From NCBI RefSeq assembly GCF_022921095.1, contig NZ_CP095053.1:2584501-2648500 (forward strand): a stretch of DNA of 64,000 nt, given 5' to 3'. The stretch is from Hymenobacter aerilatus. Its GTDB lineage: Bacteria; Bacteroidota; Bacteroidia; Cytophagales; Hymenobacteraceae. The stretch's first letter is position 1; every line of letters begins with the position of its first letter. Shown here piece after piece: positions 7,181-14,634 of this stretch. The notes beneath the pieces were generated by a model. The model worked only from the letters and a program-made list of their open reading frames with translations. It ran no database searches and had not been told where the DNA came from. The translations under genes and the position numbers were made by a program.

Positions 7181-8386
7181 TTATTTCGACGTGGTCAGTT
7201 TTTCGGCGTATTTCAGGTAGGTTTCCAGGTCTTTGTCGCCACGGCCGGAGAGGTTGATGACCACCACATCATCCGGGCCGGCGCCAAGTTGGTCGAGCGC
7301 GGCTAGGGCGTGGGCGGTTTCGAGGGCTGGAATGATACCTTCGAGGCGGCTCAGCTCGGCCACGGCGCGCAGGGCGTCGTCGTCGGTGATGGCAATGAAG
7401 CGCGCCCTACCCGAGTCGCCAAGGTAGGCATGCAGAGGGCCGATGCCGGGGTAGTCGAGACCCGCAGACAGAGAATACGGCTCGGTAATCTGGCCGTCTT
7501 CGTCCTGCATCAGCAATGTGCGCGAGCCGTGGATGATGCCTGGCTTGCCTAGCACTGAGGTAGCCGCCGAATGGCCGGAGTGCACCCCATGACCAGCCGC
7601 TTCTACCGCTACCAACTGCACGGTCGGCTCATCGAGGAAGTGATAGAAAGCGCCGGCTGCGTTGGAGCCACCGCCCACGCAAGCCACCACATGGGTAGGC
7701 AGTTCGGAATCGGTTTTTTCCAGCAGTTGCTTACGCATTTCCTCGCTGATAACGGCTTGTAAGCGGGCTACCAGATCTGGATATGGGTGCGGACCTACCA
7801 CCGAGCCGATGATATAGTGTGTATCCACGGGGTTGCTGATCCAGTCGCGAATAGCCTCGTTAGTGGCATCTTTCAGGGTTTTACTGCCACTGGTGGCGGG
7901 GCGCACCTCGGCGCCTAGCAGGCGCATGCGGTATACGTTAGGCTTCTGCCGCTCCATGTCGATTTCGCCCATGTACACAATGCACTCCAGGCCCATAAGG
8001 GCGCACACCGTGGCCGTGGCCACACCGTGCTGGCCGGCACCGGTTTCGGCAATGATGCGCTTTTTGCCCAGACGCTGCGCCAGCAAAATCTGCCCTACCG
8101 TGTTGTTCACCTTGTGGGCGCCGGTGTGGCACAGGTCTTCGCGCTTCAGGTAAATGCGCGTGTTGTACTTCGCCGATAGCCGCTTGGCCTCAAACAACGG
8201 GGTAGGCCGCCCCACGTAGTCGCGCAACAGCTGTTGGTATTCCTGCTGAAAGCTAGGGTCGGCCAGAATATCCAGGTATTGGGTGCGCAGCTCCTCCACA
8301 TTGGGGTAGAGCATTTCGGGAATGAAAGCGCCACCAAACTGGCCATAATAGCCGCGGGCATTGGGCGCAAAAGCAGAAGTAGCCAT
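7181..8386 (-). CDS. trpB: Tryptophan synthase beta chain
   Basis: PLP enzyme that condenses indole with serine to form Trp. It has 401 residues, the usual length. The PLP-binding Lys lies in [25 protein letters not shown] forms the loop holding the catalytic Glu, and [12 protein letters not shown] is the phosphate-binding loop. The C-terminal [11 protein letters not shown] block carries the Ser that contacts the pyridine nitrogen of PLP. All diagnostic motifs are intact. It is the TrpB1 type, which partners TrpA, encoded just downstream. Confidence 0.98.
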   Translation of the reverse strand: MATSAFAPNARGYYGQFGGAFIPEMLYPNVEELRTQYLDILADPSFQQEYQQLLRDYVGRPTPLFEAKRLSAKYNTRIYLKREDLCHTGAHKVNNTVGQILLAQRLGKKRIIAETGAGQHGVATATVCALMGLECIVYMGEIDMERQKPNVYRMRLLGAEVRPATSGSKTLKDATNEAIRDWISNPVDTHYIIGSVVGPHPYPDLVARLQAVISEEMRKQLLEKTDSELPTHVVACVGGGSNAAGAFYHFLDEPTVQLVAVEAAGHGVHSGHSAATSVLGKPGIIHGSRTLLMQDEDGQITEPYSLSAGLDYPGIGPLHAYLGDSGRARFIAITDDDALRAVAELSRLEGIIPALETAHALAALDQLGAGPDDVVVINLSGRGDKDLETYLKYAEKLTTSK

Positions 8387-8452
8387 AAGGTAAGAACCAA
8401 GAGCGCACCAGGTGCGCCGGGTGGTGGTTGAGATGGTAGAAGAAAGGTGCCG

Positions 8453-9151
8453 CTAAGTGCTTGAGATATTACTGCCGGGCCGGAGCCGCTGAAACAGCTG
8501 CCGCAGCTTACCCACGTCCTTTTCGCCGGGTGCCAGCTCGAAGCGGCTGTTTAGGTCGATGCCGAAGAGACCAGGTAGGCGCAGCGTTTGCAATTCCTGT
8601 GCGTGGGCTAGATCGAGTCCGCCAGCCAGAAAATAGGGTACGCTCAACGGATACTTCGCCAGCAGTTGCCAATTGAACGTAGTGCCGTTACCCCCTAGCT
8701 CCGGGCCTTTGGTATCGAACAAGAAGTAATTGCAGCAGTTCACGTAAGGTGCAGCTTGTGCGAAGTCAAACTCCTCACCTACCGAGAAAGCCTTGATAAC
8801 AAGAATGCTCACGGAACGCAACTCGGCGCATTGCGCGGGCGACTCCTGCCCGTGCAACTGCACCAGATCGAGGCCGTATTCTGCCACCCGCTGCCGAATA
8901 ATATCCGTGGTTTCGTTTACAAATACGCCTACCTTCAAAACAGAAGAGGGTAGCTTGTTGAGCGTTTTTACGCTGAGCGTTGGCACAGCACAGCGCGGCG
9001 ACTTGGCGTAGAAGATGAACCCCATGAAGTCTACGCCCAGGTTGGCTACTTCTCGGATGTTGGCGTCGGAGCGCATGCCGCACACCTTAATGCGCAGGCC
9101 AGGACTATTAGCAGACGACAACGGATACGTAGCGAGTGGGGTAGGAAACAT
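8453..9151 (-). CDS. trpF: Phosphoribosylanthranilate isomerase
   Basis: Amadori rearrangement of N-(5'-phosphoribosyl)anthranilate to CdRP, the third step of Trp synthesis. The 232-residue TIM barrel has the catalytic Cys in LRIKVCGMRSD and the catalytic Asp in FLFDTKGPELGG. VGVFVNE, LVQLHGQES and FLAGGLDL are further family blocks. It is a stand-alone gene, not fused to trpC. The start at 9151 lies 16 bases after the trpC stop. About 20 extra residues precede the barrel, so a slightly later start is possible. Confidence 0.95.
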   Translation of the reverse strand: MFPTPLATYPLSSANSPGLRIKVCGMRSDANIREVANLGVDFMGFIFYAKSPRCAVPTLSVKTLNKLPSSVLKVGVFVNETTDIIRQRVAEYGLDLVQLHGQESPAQCAELRSVSILVIKAFSVGEEFDFAQAAPYVNCCNYFLFDTKGPELGGNGTTFNWQLLAKYPLSVPYFLAGGLDLAHAQELQTLRLPGLFGIDLNSRFELAPGEKDVGKLRQLFQRLRPGSNISST

Positions 9152-9167
9152 ACGGCTTCAACAAGAC

Positions 9168-9989
9168 TTAAAGAATAACAGCCGGTTCTGTGGCACGCAG
9201 CTCCTGCACCAAGGCCGCGCAGGCCTTCTCGGGCCGGCTGTGGCGCATGAAGGCCTCGCCCATCAAAAAACCGCGGTAGCCTACGCTACGCAGGTAAGTG
9301 ATGTCAGCGGCGGAGGTGAGGCCGCTTTCGGTTACTTTCACAAACTCCGCCGGAATCTGCTCGGCCAGGGTCACGGAGGTTTCCAGGCTTACCGAAAAGT
9401 CGTGCAGATTGCGGTTGTTGACGCCTACCAGGCTCACGGCTTCGGGGTGCAGCGTGCGGGCGAGTTCCTCGGCGTTGTGCACTTCCAATAGCACTTCAAG
9501 GCCCAGCGAGCGGGCGAACTGGCCCAGGCGCGCTACCTCATCAGCTGAAAGTACAGCGGCAATCAGCAGTATCACATCAGCCCCCATGCTCTTGGCTTCG
9601 ATGATCTGGTACTCGTCAATCACGAAATCCTTGCGCAGGATGGGGCAGAAATTGTAGCGCCGCGCAATGGTCAGGTCCTCAGTTTTCCCGCCGAAAAACT
9701 CCGTATCCGTCAGCACCGACAAGGCCGAAGCGCCCGCCTGCATGTAGCCCAGAGTAGTACGCTCCACGGGGGCATATTGGTTGATAAACCCCTTGCTGGG
9801 CGACTTGCGCTTGAACTCGGCAATGATGCCGCTCAGGTCGTCGCGGAGCAGGTAGCGGCGCAGGCTGAGTGGTTGCGCGTCCATATATAAGCTGCGCTCC
9901 AGCAGCTTGGTGGGCACCAGCTCGCGGCGCTCGGCTACCTCGTGGCGCTTGTGGGTGATGATTTTGTCGAGAATAGTTTCAGTTGACAT
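9168..9989 (-). CDS. trpC: Indole-3-glycerol phosphate synthase
   Basis: Closes the indole ring, converting CdRP to indole-3-glycerol phosphate. The protein has 273 residues from the chosen start (MSTETILDKIITHK), which matches typical family N-termini. An upstream in-frame ATG at 10058 would add 23 unrelated residues. Catalytic features seen are the Lys in AEFKRKSPSKGFI, the Lys in LRKDFVIDEYQI, the Glu in LLEVHN, VGVNNRNLHDF and KVTESGLTS. It lies between trpD and trpF in the operon. Confidence 0.97.
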   Translation of the reverse strand: MSTETILDKIITHKRHEVAERRELVPTKLLERSLYMDAQPLSLRRYLLRDDLSGIIAEFKRKSPSKGFINQYAPVERTTLGYMQAGASALSVLTDTEFFGGKTEDLTIARRYNFCPILRKDFVIDEYQIIEAKSMGADVILLIAAVLSADEVARLGQFARSLGLEVLLEVHNAEELARTLHPEAVSLVGVNNRNLHDFSVSLETSVTLAEQIPAEFVKVTESGLTSAADITYLRSVGYRGFLMGEAFMRHSRPEKACAALVQELRATEPAVIL

Positions 9990-10065
9990 CGTGCCTGTGA
10001 AGTTTCCCACCGTAATGCGCCGAAGAAACGCTGTGGCGGGCGGTGGGCGTTCAAACAAAGTGAAA

Positions 10066-11055
10066 TTAAGCAGCCAGTAAGCGGCGCAGCGCCTCGCGGG
10101 CCCGCCCCGAATCCAGGGATTCTTGCGCAGCGCCTAGGGCTTGCGCAAAGGTAAAATCCGTTTCGCGACCCTGAATGGCCAAGGCTGCGTTGGCCGTCAC
10201 CACGTCGCGCTGGGCGGGCGTGGCCCTACCCTCCAGCACATCCAGAAACAGCTGGGCCGACTCCTCCACCGTGCGCCCACCGGCCAGGCTCGCGGGTGTA
10301 GTAGCCGCCAAACCCAAGTCGGGGGCCGATACCACTCGCTCGCCAGTGCTGGTGGCTACTTTGGCCGCACCGGTCAGCGAGAGTTCATCGTAGCCATCCA
10401 GGGCATGAATCACGGTGTAGCGCGTGTGAGTTTGCTGGAAAAGATACTGGTAGAGGCGTAGCAGCTCCAGACTGAACGTGCCCGCTACCTGGTAGCGTGG
10501 CCGCGCCGGATTCACCAACGGCCCCAGAATATTGAAGAACGTACGTACGCCTAGCTCCCGCCGAATAGGACCGGCATGGCGCATGGCCGGATGAAACGCC
10601 GCCGCGTGTAGAAAGCAAATGTTGGCACGTTCCAGCTGGCGCTTCAGCACGTCGTTGCCTACCCCAAAGTTTATTCCCAGGCTCCCCAACACGTCTGCCG
10701 ATCCACACACCGACGACACGCCAATGTTGCCATGCTTGGCCACCGGATAGCCTGCGCCCGCTACCACAAAGCACGCCAGGGTGCTGATGTTGAGCGTGTC
10801 CTTGCCGTCGCCGCCCGTGCCCACGATGTCTACCACATCGTGCGTGCCCAATTCTGGGTCACGGGAGAGTTCAAGTAGGGCGTCGCGGAAGCCCGCCAGT
10901 TCCGGCACTGTAATGGGCCGCATCCGATACACAGTCATGAAGGCCGCCATTTCCGATGCATTGGCGCCACCTTGCCCGATTTGCGTCATGGCTTCGCGGG
11001 CTTCGGCGTGCGTTAGGGTTTGCTGGTCGAATAAGGTATTGAGAAGGTGTTTCAC
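10066..11055 (-). CDS. trpD: Anthranilate phosphoribosyltransferase
   Basis: Transfers phosphoribose from PRPP to anthranilate. It has 329 residues, typical for a stand-alone TrpD. The PRPP-binding loop VGTGGDGKDTLNIST is complete, followed by KHGNIGVSSVCGSADVL, the anthranilate-contacting FLHAAAFHPAMRH and FNILGPLVNPA. HALDGYDELS is also conserved. It is not fused to trpG, which lies upstream with a 62-base gap. Confidence 0.97.
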   Translation of the reverse strand: MKHLLNTLFDQQTLTHAEAREAMTQIGQGGANASEMAAFMTVYRMRPITVPELAGFRDALLELSRDPELGTHDVVDIVGTGGDGKDTLNISTLACFVVAGAGYPVAKHGNIGVSSVCGSADVLGSLGINFGVGNDVLKRQLERANICFLHAAAFHPAMRHAGPIRRELGVRTFFNILGPLVNPARPRYQVAGTFSLELLRLYQYLFQQTHTRYTVIHALDGYDELSLTGAAKVATSTGERVVSAPDLGLAATTPASLAGGRTVEESAQLFLDVLEGRATPAQRDVVTANAALAIQGRETDFTFAQALGAAQESLDSGRAREALRRLLAA

Positions 11056-11117
11056 GTGGGAGGGAATTTTCTAGGTAGGATGAGCTCTGTCTGTTGAAGG
11101 GAAATGTACTCTGGAGT

Positions 11118-11690
11118 CTATCCTTCCAACCAATTTTTCAGCATCTCCTTGCCATACTCGGTCAGGATAGACTCAGGGTGGAATTGCACGCCGCGCACGT
11201 CGTATTCGCGGTGGCGGAAAGCCAGCACCTGGCCCTGCGCATCAATGGCCGTCACTTCCAACTCGGCGGGTATTGAGTCGGGCTGCACCACCCAGGAGTG
11301 GTAGCGCCCTACCTTGAACTGCGTGGGTAGGCCAGAAAACAGCCGATCGTTGCCGGTGATGATGTCGGCATCCGTAGCTATGCCGTGCAGCACAGCCGGC
11401 AGGTTGTAGAGCGTGCCGCCGAAACTCTCGGCTATGCCTTGGTGGCCCAAGCACACCCCCAGCATGCGCTTGGTAGGCGCATAGCGCCGGATTACCTCCG
11501 GCATCAGGCCCGCGTCGGCCGGCACACCGGGTCCGGGCGAGAGCATGATGGCATCGTACTGCTCTACCTCCTCCAGCGTCAGCTTATCATTGCGGATGAC
11601 GGTGGTTTGGTCGCCGTAGCCCAGCTCGCGCAGTAGCTGCACCAAGTTGTAGGTAAAGGAATCGTAGTTGTCGAGAACAAGAATTTTCAT
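11118..11690 (-). CDS. trpG: Anthranilate synthase component II (glutamine amidotransferase)
   Basis: Class I glutamine amidotransferase that supplies ammonia to TrpE. The 190 residues include LDNYDSFTYNLVQ, the oxyanion strand LSPGPGVPADAG, the nucleophile Cys in GVCLGHQGIAESFGG, and the catalytic His and Glu in VQFHPESILTEYG. The triad is complete. In some bacteria the same subunit also serves aminodeoxychorismate synthase (PabA), but the position after trpE supports the trp role. Confidence 0.96.
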   Translation of the reverse strand: MKILVLDNYDSFTYNLVQLLRELGYGDQTTVIRNDKLTLEEVEQYDAIMLSPGPGVPADAGLMPEVIRRYAPTKRMLGVCLGHQGIAESFGGTLYNLPAVLHGIATDADIITGNDRLFSGLPTQFKVGRYHSWVVQPDSIPAELEVTAIDAQGQVLAFRHREYDVRGVQFHPESILTEYGKEMLKNWLEG

Positions 11691-11735
11691 CAGACTAAAA
11701 AGCTAAAGCTGTTCTGAGATTTACATTTTCCTACC

Positions 11736-13151
11736 CTACACCTGCTCGGCCTCTTTCAGGGCTTTGCGCAGGGCAGCCAGCTTATGGTGCACCTCGTTGA
11801 GTTCAGAGTTGATATCGGAAGCCGCTACTACCCCAGCACCAGCTTGGAAGTAGAGTTGGTTGTCGGTGCTGAGGAAAGAGCGAATCATGATGGCGTGGTT
11901 GAAGTCGCCATTGAAGCCCAGATGGCCCAGGCAGCCGCCGTAATAGCCGCGGGCTGTCGGTTCTAGCTTGTCAATAAGTTGCATGGCGCTGTGCTTGGGC
12001 GCCCCCGAAAGCGTACCGGCCGGAAACGTATCGGCCACTACCTGCAAGGGGTTGGTGCCGGGTAGCAGTTGGGCCGTCACCTCGCTCACTAAGTGAATCA
12101 CGTGGGAGTAGAACTGAATTTCGCGGAATACCTTTACCGCTACTTGGTCGCCGTGGCGGGCCAAGTCGTTGCGGGCCAAATCTACCAGCATCACGTGCTC
12201 GGCATTTTCCTTGGGGTCCTGGGCCAGGCGCTCGGCAGCAGCGGCGTCTTCGGCATCGTGACCAGTGCGACGGAAAGTACCAGCAATGGGGTAGAGACTG
12301 GCTTTGCTGCCTTTAATAAGGAGTTGCGTTTCGGGCGAGGAGCCGAAGATCTTGAAGTTGCCGTAGTCGAAGTAGAACAGGTAGGGCGAGGGATTGATGG
12401 AGCGCAGCGCCCGGTACACGTTGAACTCATCGCCGGTAAAGCCCTGCTGAAAACGGCGGCTCAGCACAATCTGAAACACATCGCCGCGCAGGCAGTGCTG
12501 CTGGCCTTGGGCCAGCACCCGCAGAAACTCCTCGTCGGTCTGGTTGGTCAGCACCTCGCCCTGCGTTTGAAACTGAAACTCCGGCAAGGAAGGGTTGCGA
12601 ATGAGGTTCACCAGTCGCTTCAAGCCGTCTTCGTCTACCGCGTCGCCTTCCAACGTGTGTTCAAACACGTATAGTTCGTTGCGGAAATGGTTAAGCGCAA
12701 TAACATAGCGGTAGGTGCCATACAGCATCTCCGGAATGTCGCCGGCCGCTTGCTTGGCTGCATTCAGGTCGAGGTCCTCGAAATGCTGCACCGCCTCGTA
12801 GCCCAAGTAGCCAAACAGACCACCCGTGATAAAGTCGAAGTCGTTTTCCTCCGTCTGAAAGCTCTGCGCAAACTCCTGTAGTCGGGCTAGTGCCGCGCGG
12901 GGCTCGGTTAGGGTTTCAGTAGCGACGGTGCCATCCGGGAAGGTCTGCTTCACCACCCCGCGCTGCACCTCAAAACGAGCTAGCGGGTCGCAGGCCAGAT
13001 AGCTAAAGGCGTTTTGCTGACCATGGTAGTCGGAGCTTTCCAGCAGCAGGCAGTTGTCGTATCGGTCGCGCAGGCGCAGGTATAGGCCCACGGGCGTTAC
13101 GGTATCGGCCAGCACCCGTAGGTGGCGAGACTTAAGCGTGAAATGCGGCAT
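11736..13151 (-). CDS. trpE: Anthranilate synthase component I
   Basis: Converts chorismate and ammonia to anthranilate, the first Trp-specific step. The protein has 471 residues. The N-terminal LLLESSD motif is the known Trp feedback-binding element, so allosteric inhibition is expected. The chorismate-binding domain shows FQIVLSRRF, INPSPYLFYFDYG, GSSPETQLLI, PIAGTFRRTG, ENAEHVMLVDLARNDL, TFPAGTLSGAPK, and AGAGVVAASDINSE near the end. It is the first enzyme gene of the operon, preceded by a Trp-codon leader peptide and an attenuator. Confidence 0.97.
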   Translation of the reverse strand: MPHFTLKSRHLRVLADTVTPVGLYLRLRDRYDNCLLLESSDYHGQQNAFSYLACDPLARFEVQRGVVKQTFPDGTVATETLTEPRAALARLQEFAQSFQTEENDFDFITGGLFGYLGYEAVQHFEDLDLNAAKQAAGDIPEMLYGTYRYVIALNHFRNELYVFEHTLEGDAVDEDGLKRLVNLIRNPSLPEFQFQTQGEVLTNQTDEEFLRVLAQGQQHCLRGDVFQIVLSRRFQQGFTGDEFNVYRALRSINPSPYLFYFDYGNFKIFGSSPETQLLIKGSKASLYPIAGTFRRTGHDAEDAAAAERLAQDPKENAEHVMLVDLARNDLARHGDQVAVKVFREIQFYSHVIHLVSEVTAQLLPGTNPLQVVADTFPAGTLSGAPKHSAMQLIDKLEPTARGYYGGCLGHLGFNGDFNHAIMIRSFLSTDNQLYFQAGAGVVAASDINSELNEVHHKLAALRKALKEAEQV

Positions 13152-13190
13152 TCGGAAAAGCGTAGCGAGGTTGGAGGTAGAGAAGGGCTG

Positions 13191-13228
13191 AAAAACAGAA
13201 AGCCCGGCGGTCGGCCGGGCTTTCTGTT
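13191..13228 (-). terminator. trp operon attenuator terminator
   Basis: A 15-bp perfect stem (13194-13208 with 13214-13228; core GCCGGGCTTTCTG), 5-base loop and U-rich 3' end on the minus strand, located between the leader peptide and trpE. An upstream segment CGGACGGG (13268-13275) can pair with CCCGGCCG (13212-13219) of the terminator 5' arm (7 bp plus one A-G mismatch), a plausible antiterminator. A further hairpin TGCGG/CCGCA (13251-13255 with 13235-13239) spans the leader stop codon. Confidence 0.85.
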
Positions 13229-13247
13229 CAAGTATGCGGAGTATACT

Positions 13248-13325
13248 TTACCGCACGCACAGGGTATCCCGTCCGGAGTTTCGGAGAGGCCACCACCAGG
13301 CTTGCAGGCAAAGTTGCGTTGTCAT
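13248..13325 (-). CDS. trpL: trp operon leader peptide (25 residues, three tandem Trp)
   Basis: The ORF begins MTTQLCLQAWWW and ends at TAA 13250-13248. Codons 10-12 are TGG TGG TGG (13298-13290), a density of Trp codons hard to explain except as a ribosome-stalling sensor of charged tRNA-Trp. It starts about 29 bases downstream of the predicted transcription start and lies upstream of an intrinsic terminator ahead of trpE. Stalling at the Trp codons would leave codons 16-20 free to form the antiterminator. Confidence 0.88.
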   Translation of the reverse strand: MTTQLCLQAWWWPLRNSGRDTLCVR

Positions 13326-13360
13326 CAGTTTAAAGCAATGTCGTTTTTATCGACGCGCCA

Positions 13361-13390
13361 CAAAGGTAAGCAGCCGACTTTACGGCGCAA
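13361..13390 (-). promoter_or_regulatory. Promoter of the trp operon
   Basis: On the minus strand TTG (13390-13388), a spacer of exactly 19 bases, and TACCTTTG (13368-13361) match the Bacteroidota consensus TTG-N19-TANNTTTG. Transcription should start near 13354. The -33 box lies just past the 3' end of the esterase gene. Confidence 0.8.
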
Positions 13391-14282
13391 GTATTTTTTT
13401 GGTTTCCGCTGATTTTCCGAAGAACAGCCATTGATATGCGGCCGGAAACTCCCGCCGCCAGAAACCTTCGTTGTGCTGACCATCGGGGCGCACTACGAAG
13501 CGCAGGTTGGCAGAGCGTACACCAGCTTGGTGCAACTGGTCGCGCAGCTGCGTCATGTAGGGTACCATGGTTTCGCTTTCCTGCTGCCCAGCTACCAAGT
13601 AGAGCCGGGTAGGGCGCCCCGACCGGGCGCGTTGCACAAAACGGTCCAGCGAATCCTTCGCAAACCAGAGCGCCGGCGAAAACACCCCTACCCTGCCATA
13701 CACATCTGGGTAACGCAGGGTAGCATACAGCGCAATGAGCGCCCCCATACTGCTGCCCCCAATGCCCGTGTGGCGTCGGCCAGGCCGAGTACGGTAGTGC
13801 TGGTCGATATACGGCTTAAGCGTTTCGGTGAGAAAGGCTGCGTACTCCCTACCCTCCCCGCCACCGTACTGCGAGTTGCGCCAGGGCGAGTACTCATCCA
13901 AGCGCTTGTCGCCGCCATTATCTATAGCCACTACAATGGTAGCGCGTTTTTCCTGGTTCAAGGCTTCATCTACGCCCCACTCGCCGCTGAAACTGGTTGC
14001 CTCGTCGAATATATTCTGACCATCCTGCAAGTAGAGCACCGGGTAGCGGCGGTGACTAGTGGTGTAGCTGGGCGGCAAATACACCCACACCCGGCGCGTG
14101 CGATGCAACTGAGGCATTGTCATTTCTAACGTGGAAACGGTAGGAGCAGCTGTGTGCTGCTTCTGAGCCTGCACTGGTTCGGAAAGACACAAAACCGCCA
14201 GACCCACAATAGTGGCCACCAGCTTAGAGGGTGCACCTTGCCAATAAAAACAATTGTTTACAATCTTTTTTTGTCTTTGCAT
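13380..14282 (-). CDS. Secreted esterase (alpha/beta hydrolase, esterase D type)
   Basis: Protein of about 300 residues. From the start at 14282, a signal sequence with hydrophobic core LVATIVGLAVLCL ends near PVQAQ. In-frame starts at 14324 and 14303 also exist. The esterase domain (PF00756-type) shows YPVLYLQDGQNIFD, VVAIDNGG, the nucleophile Ser in GIGGSSMGALIALY, an Asp region near LYLVAGQQE and the catalytic His near PDGQHNEGFW. The family includes feruloyl and siderophore esterases, so the substrate is open. It ends where the trp promoter begins, and no terminator is seen between them. Confidence 0.88.
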   Translation of the reverse strand: MQRQKKIVNNCFYWQGAPSKLVATIVGLAVLCLSEPVQAQKQHTAAPTVSTLEMTMPQLHRTRRVWVYLPPSYTTSHRRYPVLYLQDGQNIFDEATSFSGEWGVDEALNQEKRATIVVAIDNGGDKRLDEYSPWRNSQYGGGEGREYAAFLTETLKPYIDQHYRTRPGRRHTGIGGSSMGALIALYATLRYPDVYGRVGVFSPALWFAKDSLDRFVQRARSGRPTRLYLVAGQQESETMVPYMTQLRDQLHQAGVRSANLRFVVRPDGQHNEGFWRREFPAAYQWLFFGKSAETKKILAP

Positions 14283-14324
14283 TTGTAAGGTAGGCAGCTT
14301 CATTTGCGAGGTAGGACGCCTCAT

Positions 14325-14634
14325 TTAGGCTGTACTTTTCTCTTATAACCCTTTCGTATTTAAGGTGCTACCCCAAAACTACCCAAACGTTTGCGGTAGT
14401 CAGCATTCCAAAGCCTATCTCATAGGCTATTCAAATGGTTGGGTACAGCTATGAGACACCTATTACACAATTGTGTTTATAGGTTTTATCATAGTACCTT
14501 CGCGTTTACATTCAATTTTGGTTGAAAAATCACTGCTTTAGTAGCCATAGCATGTAATTTTTCGTAGCTGCCGAAATCGTTTGCAAAATCGGCTAAGCCG
14601 ACACTTAAATTCCCAACCCCCTAATCATTTTTCA
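14325..14634 (+). promoter_or_regulatory. susC upstream region with candidate promoter
   Basis: Non-coding and AT-rich. A candidate promoter is TTG (14471-14473), 21 bases, TACCTTCG (14495-14502, one mismatch to TANNTTTG). Operator-like sequences lie at 14384-14393 and, as the half-palindrome ATCGTTTGCA, at 14576-14585 in the 5' untranslated region. An inverted repeat TCTCATAG/CTATGAGA occupies 14418-14425 and 14449-14456. No small gene is recognised. Confidence 0.5.
14384..14393. promoter_or_regulatory. LacI-type operator palindrome (site A)
   Basis: Perfect 10-bp palindrome CAAACGTTTG, about 250 bases upstream of susC. The identical palindrome recurs at 23337-23346, upstream of the GH5-like gene. 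It conforms to the CG-centred operators of LacI-family sugar regulators. Confidence 0.55.
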
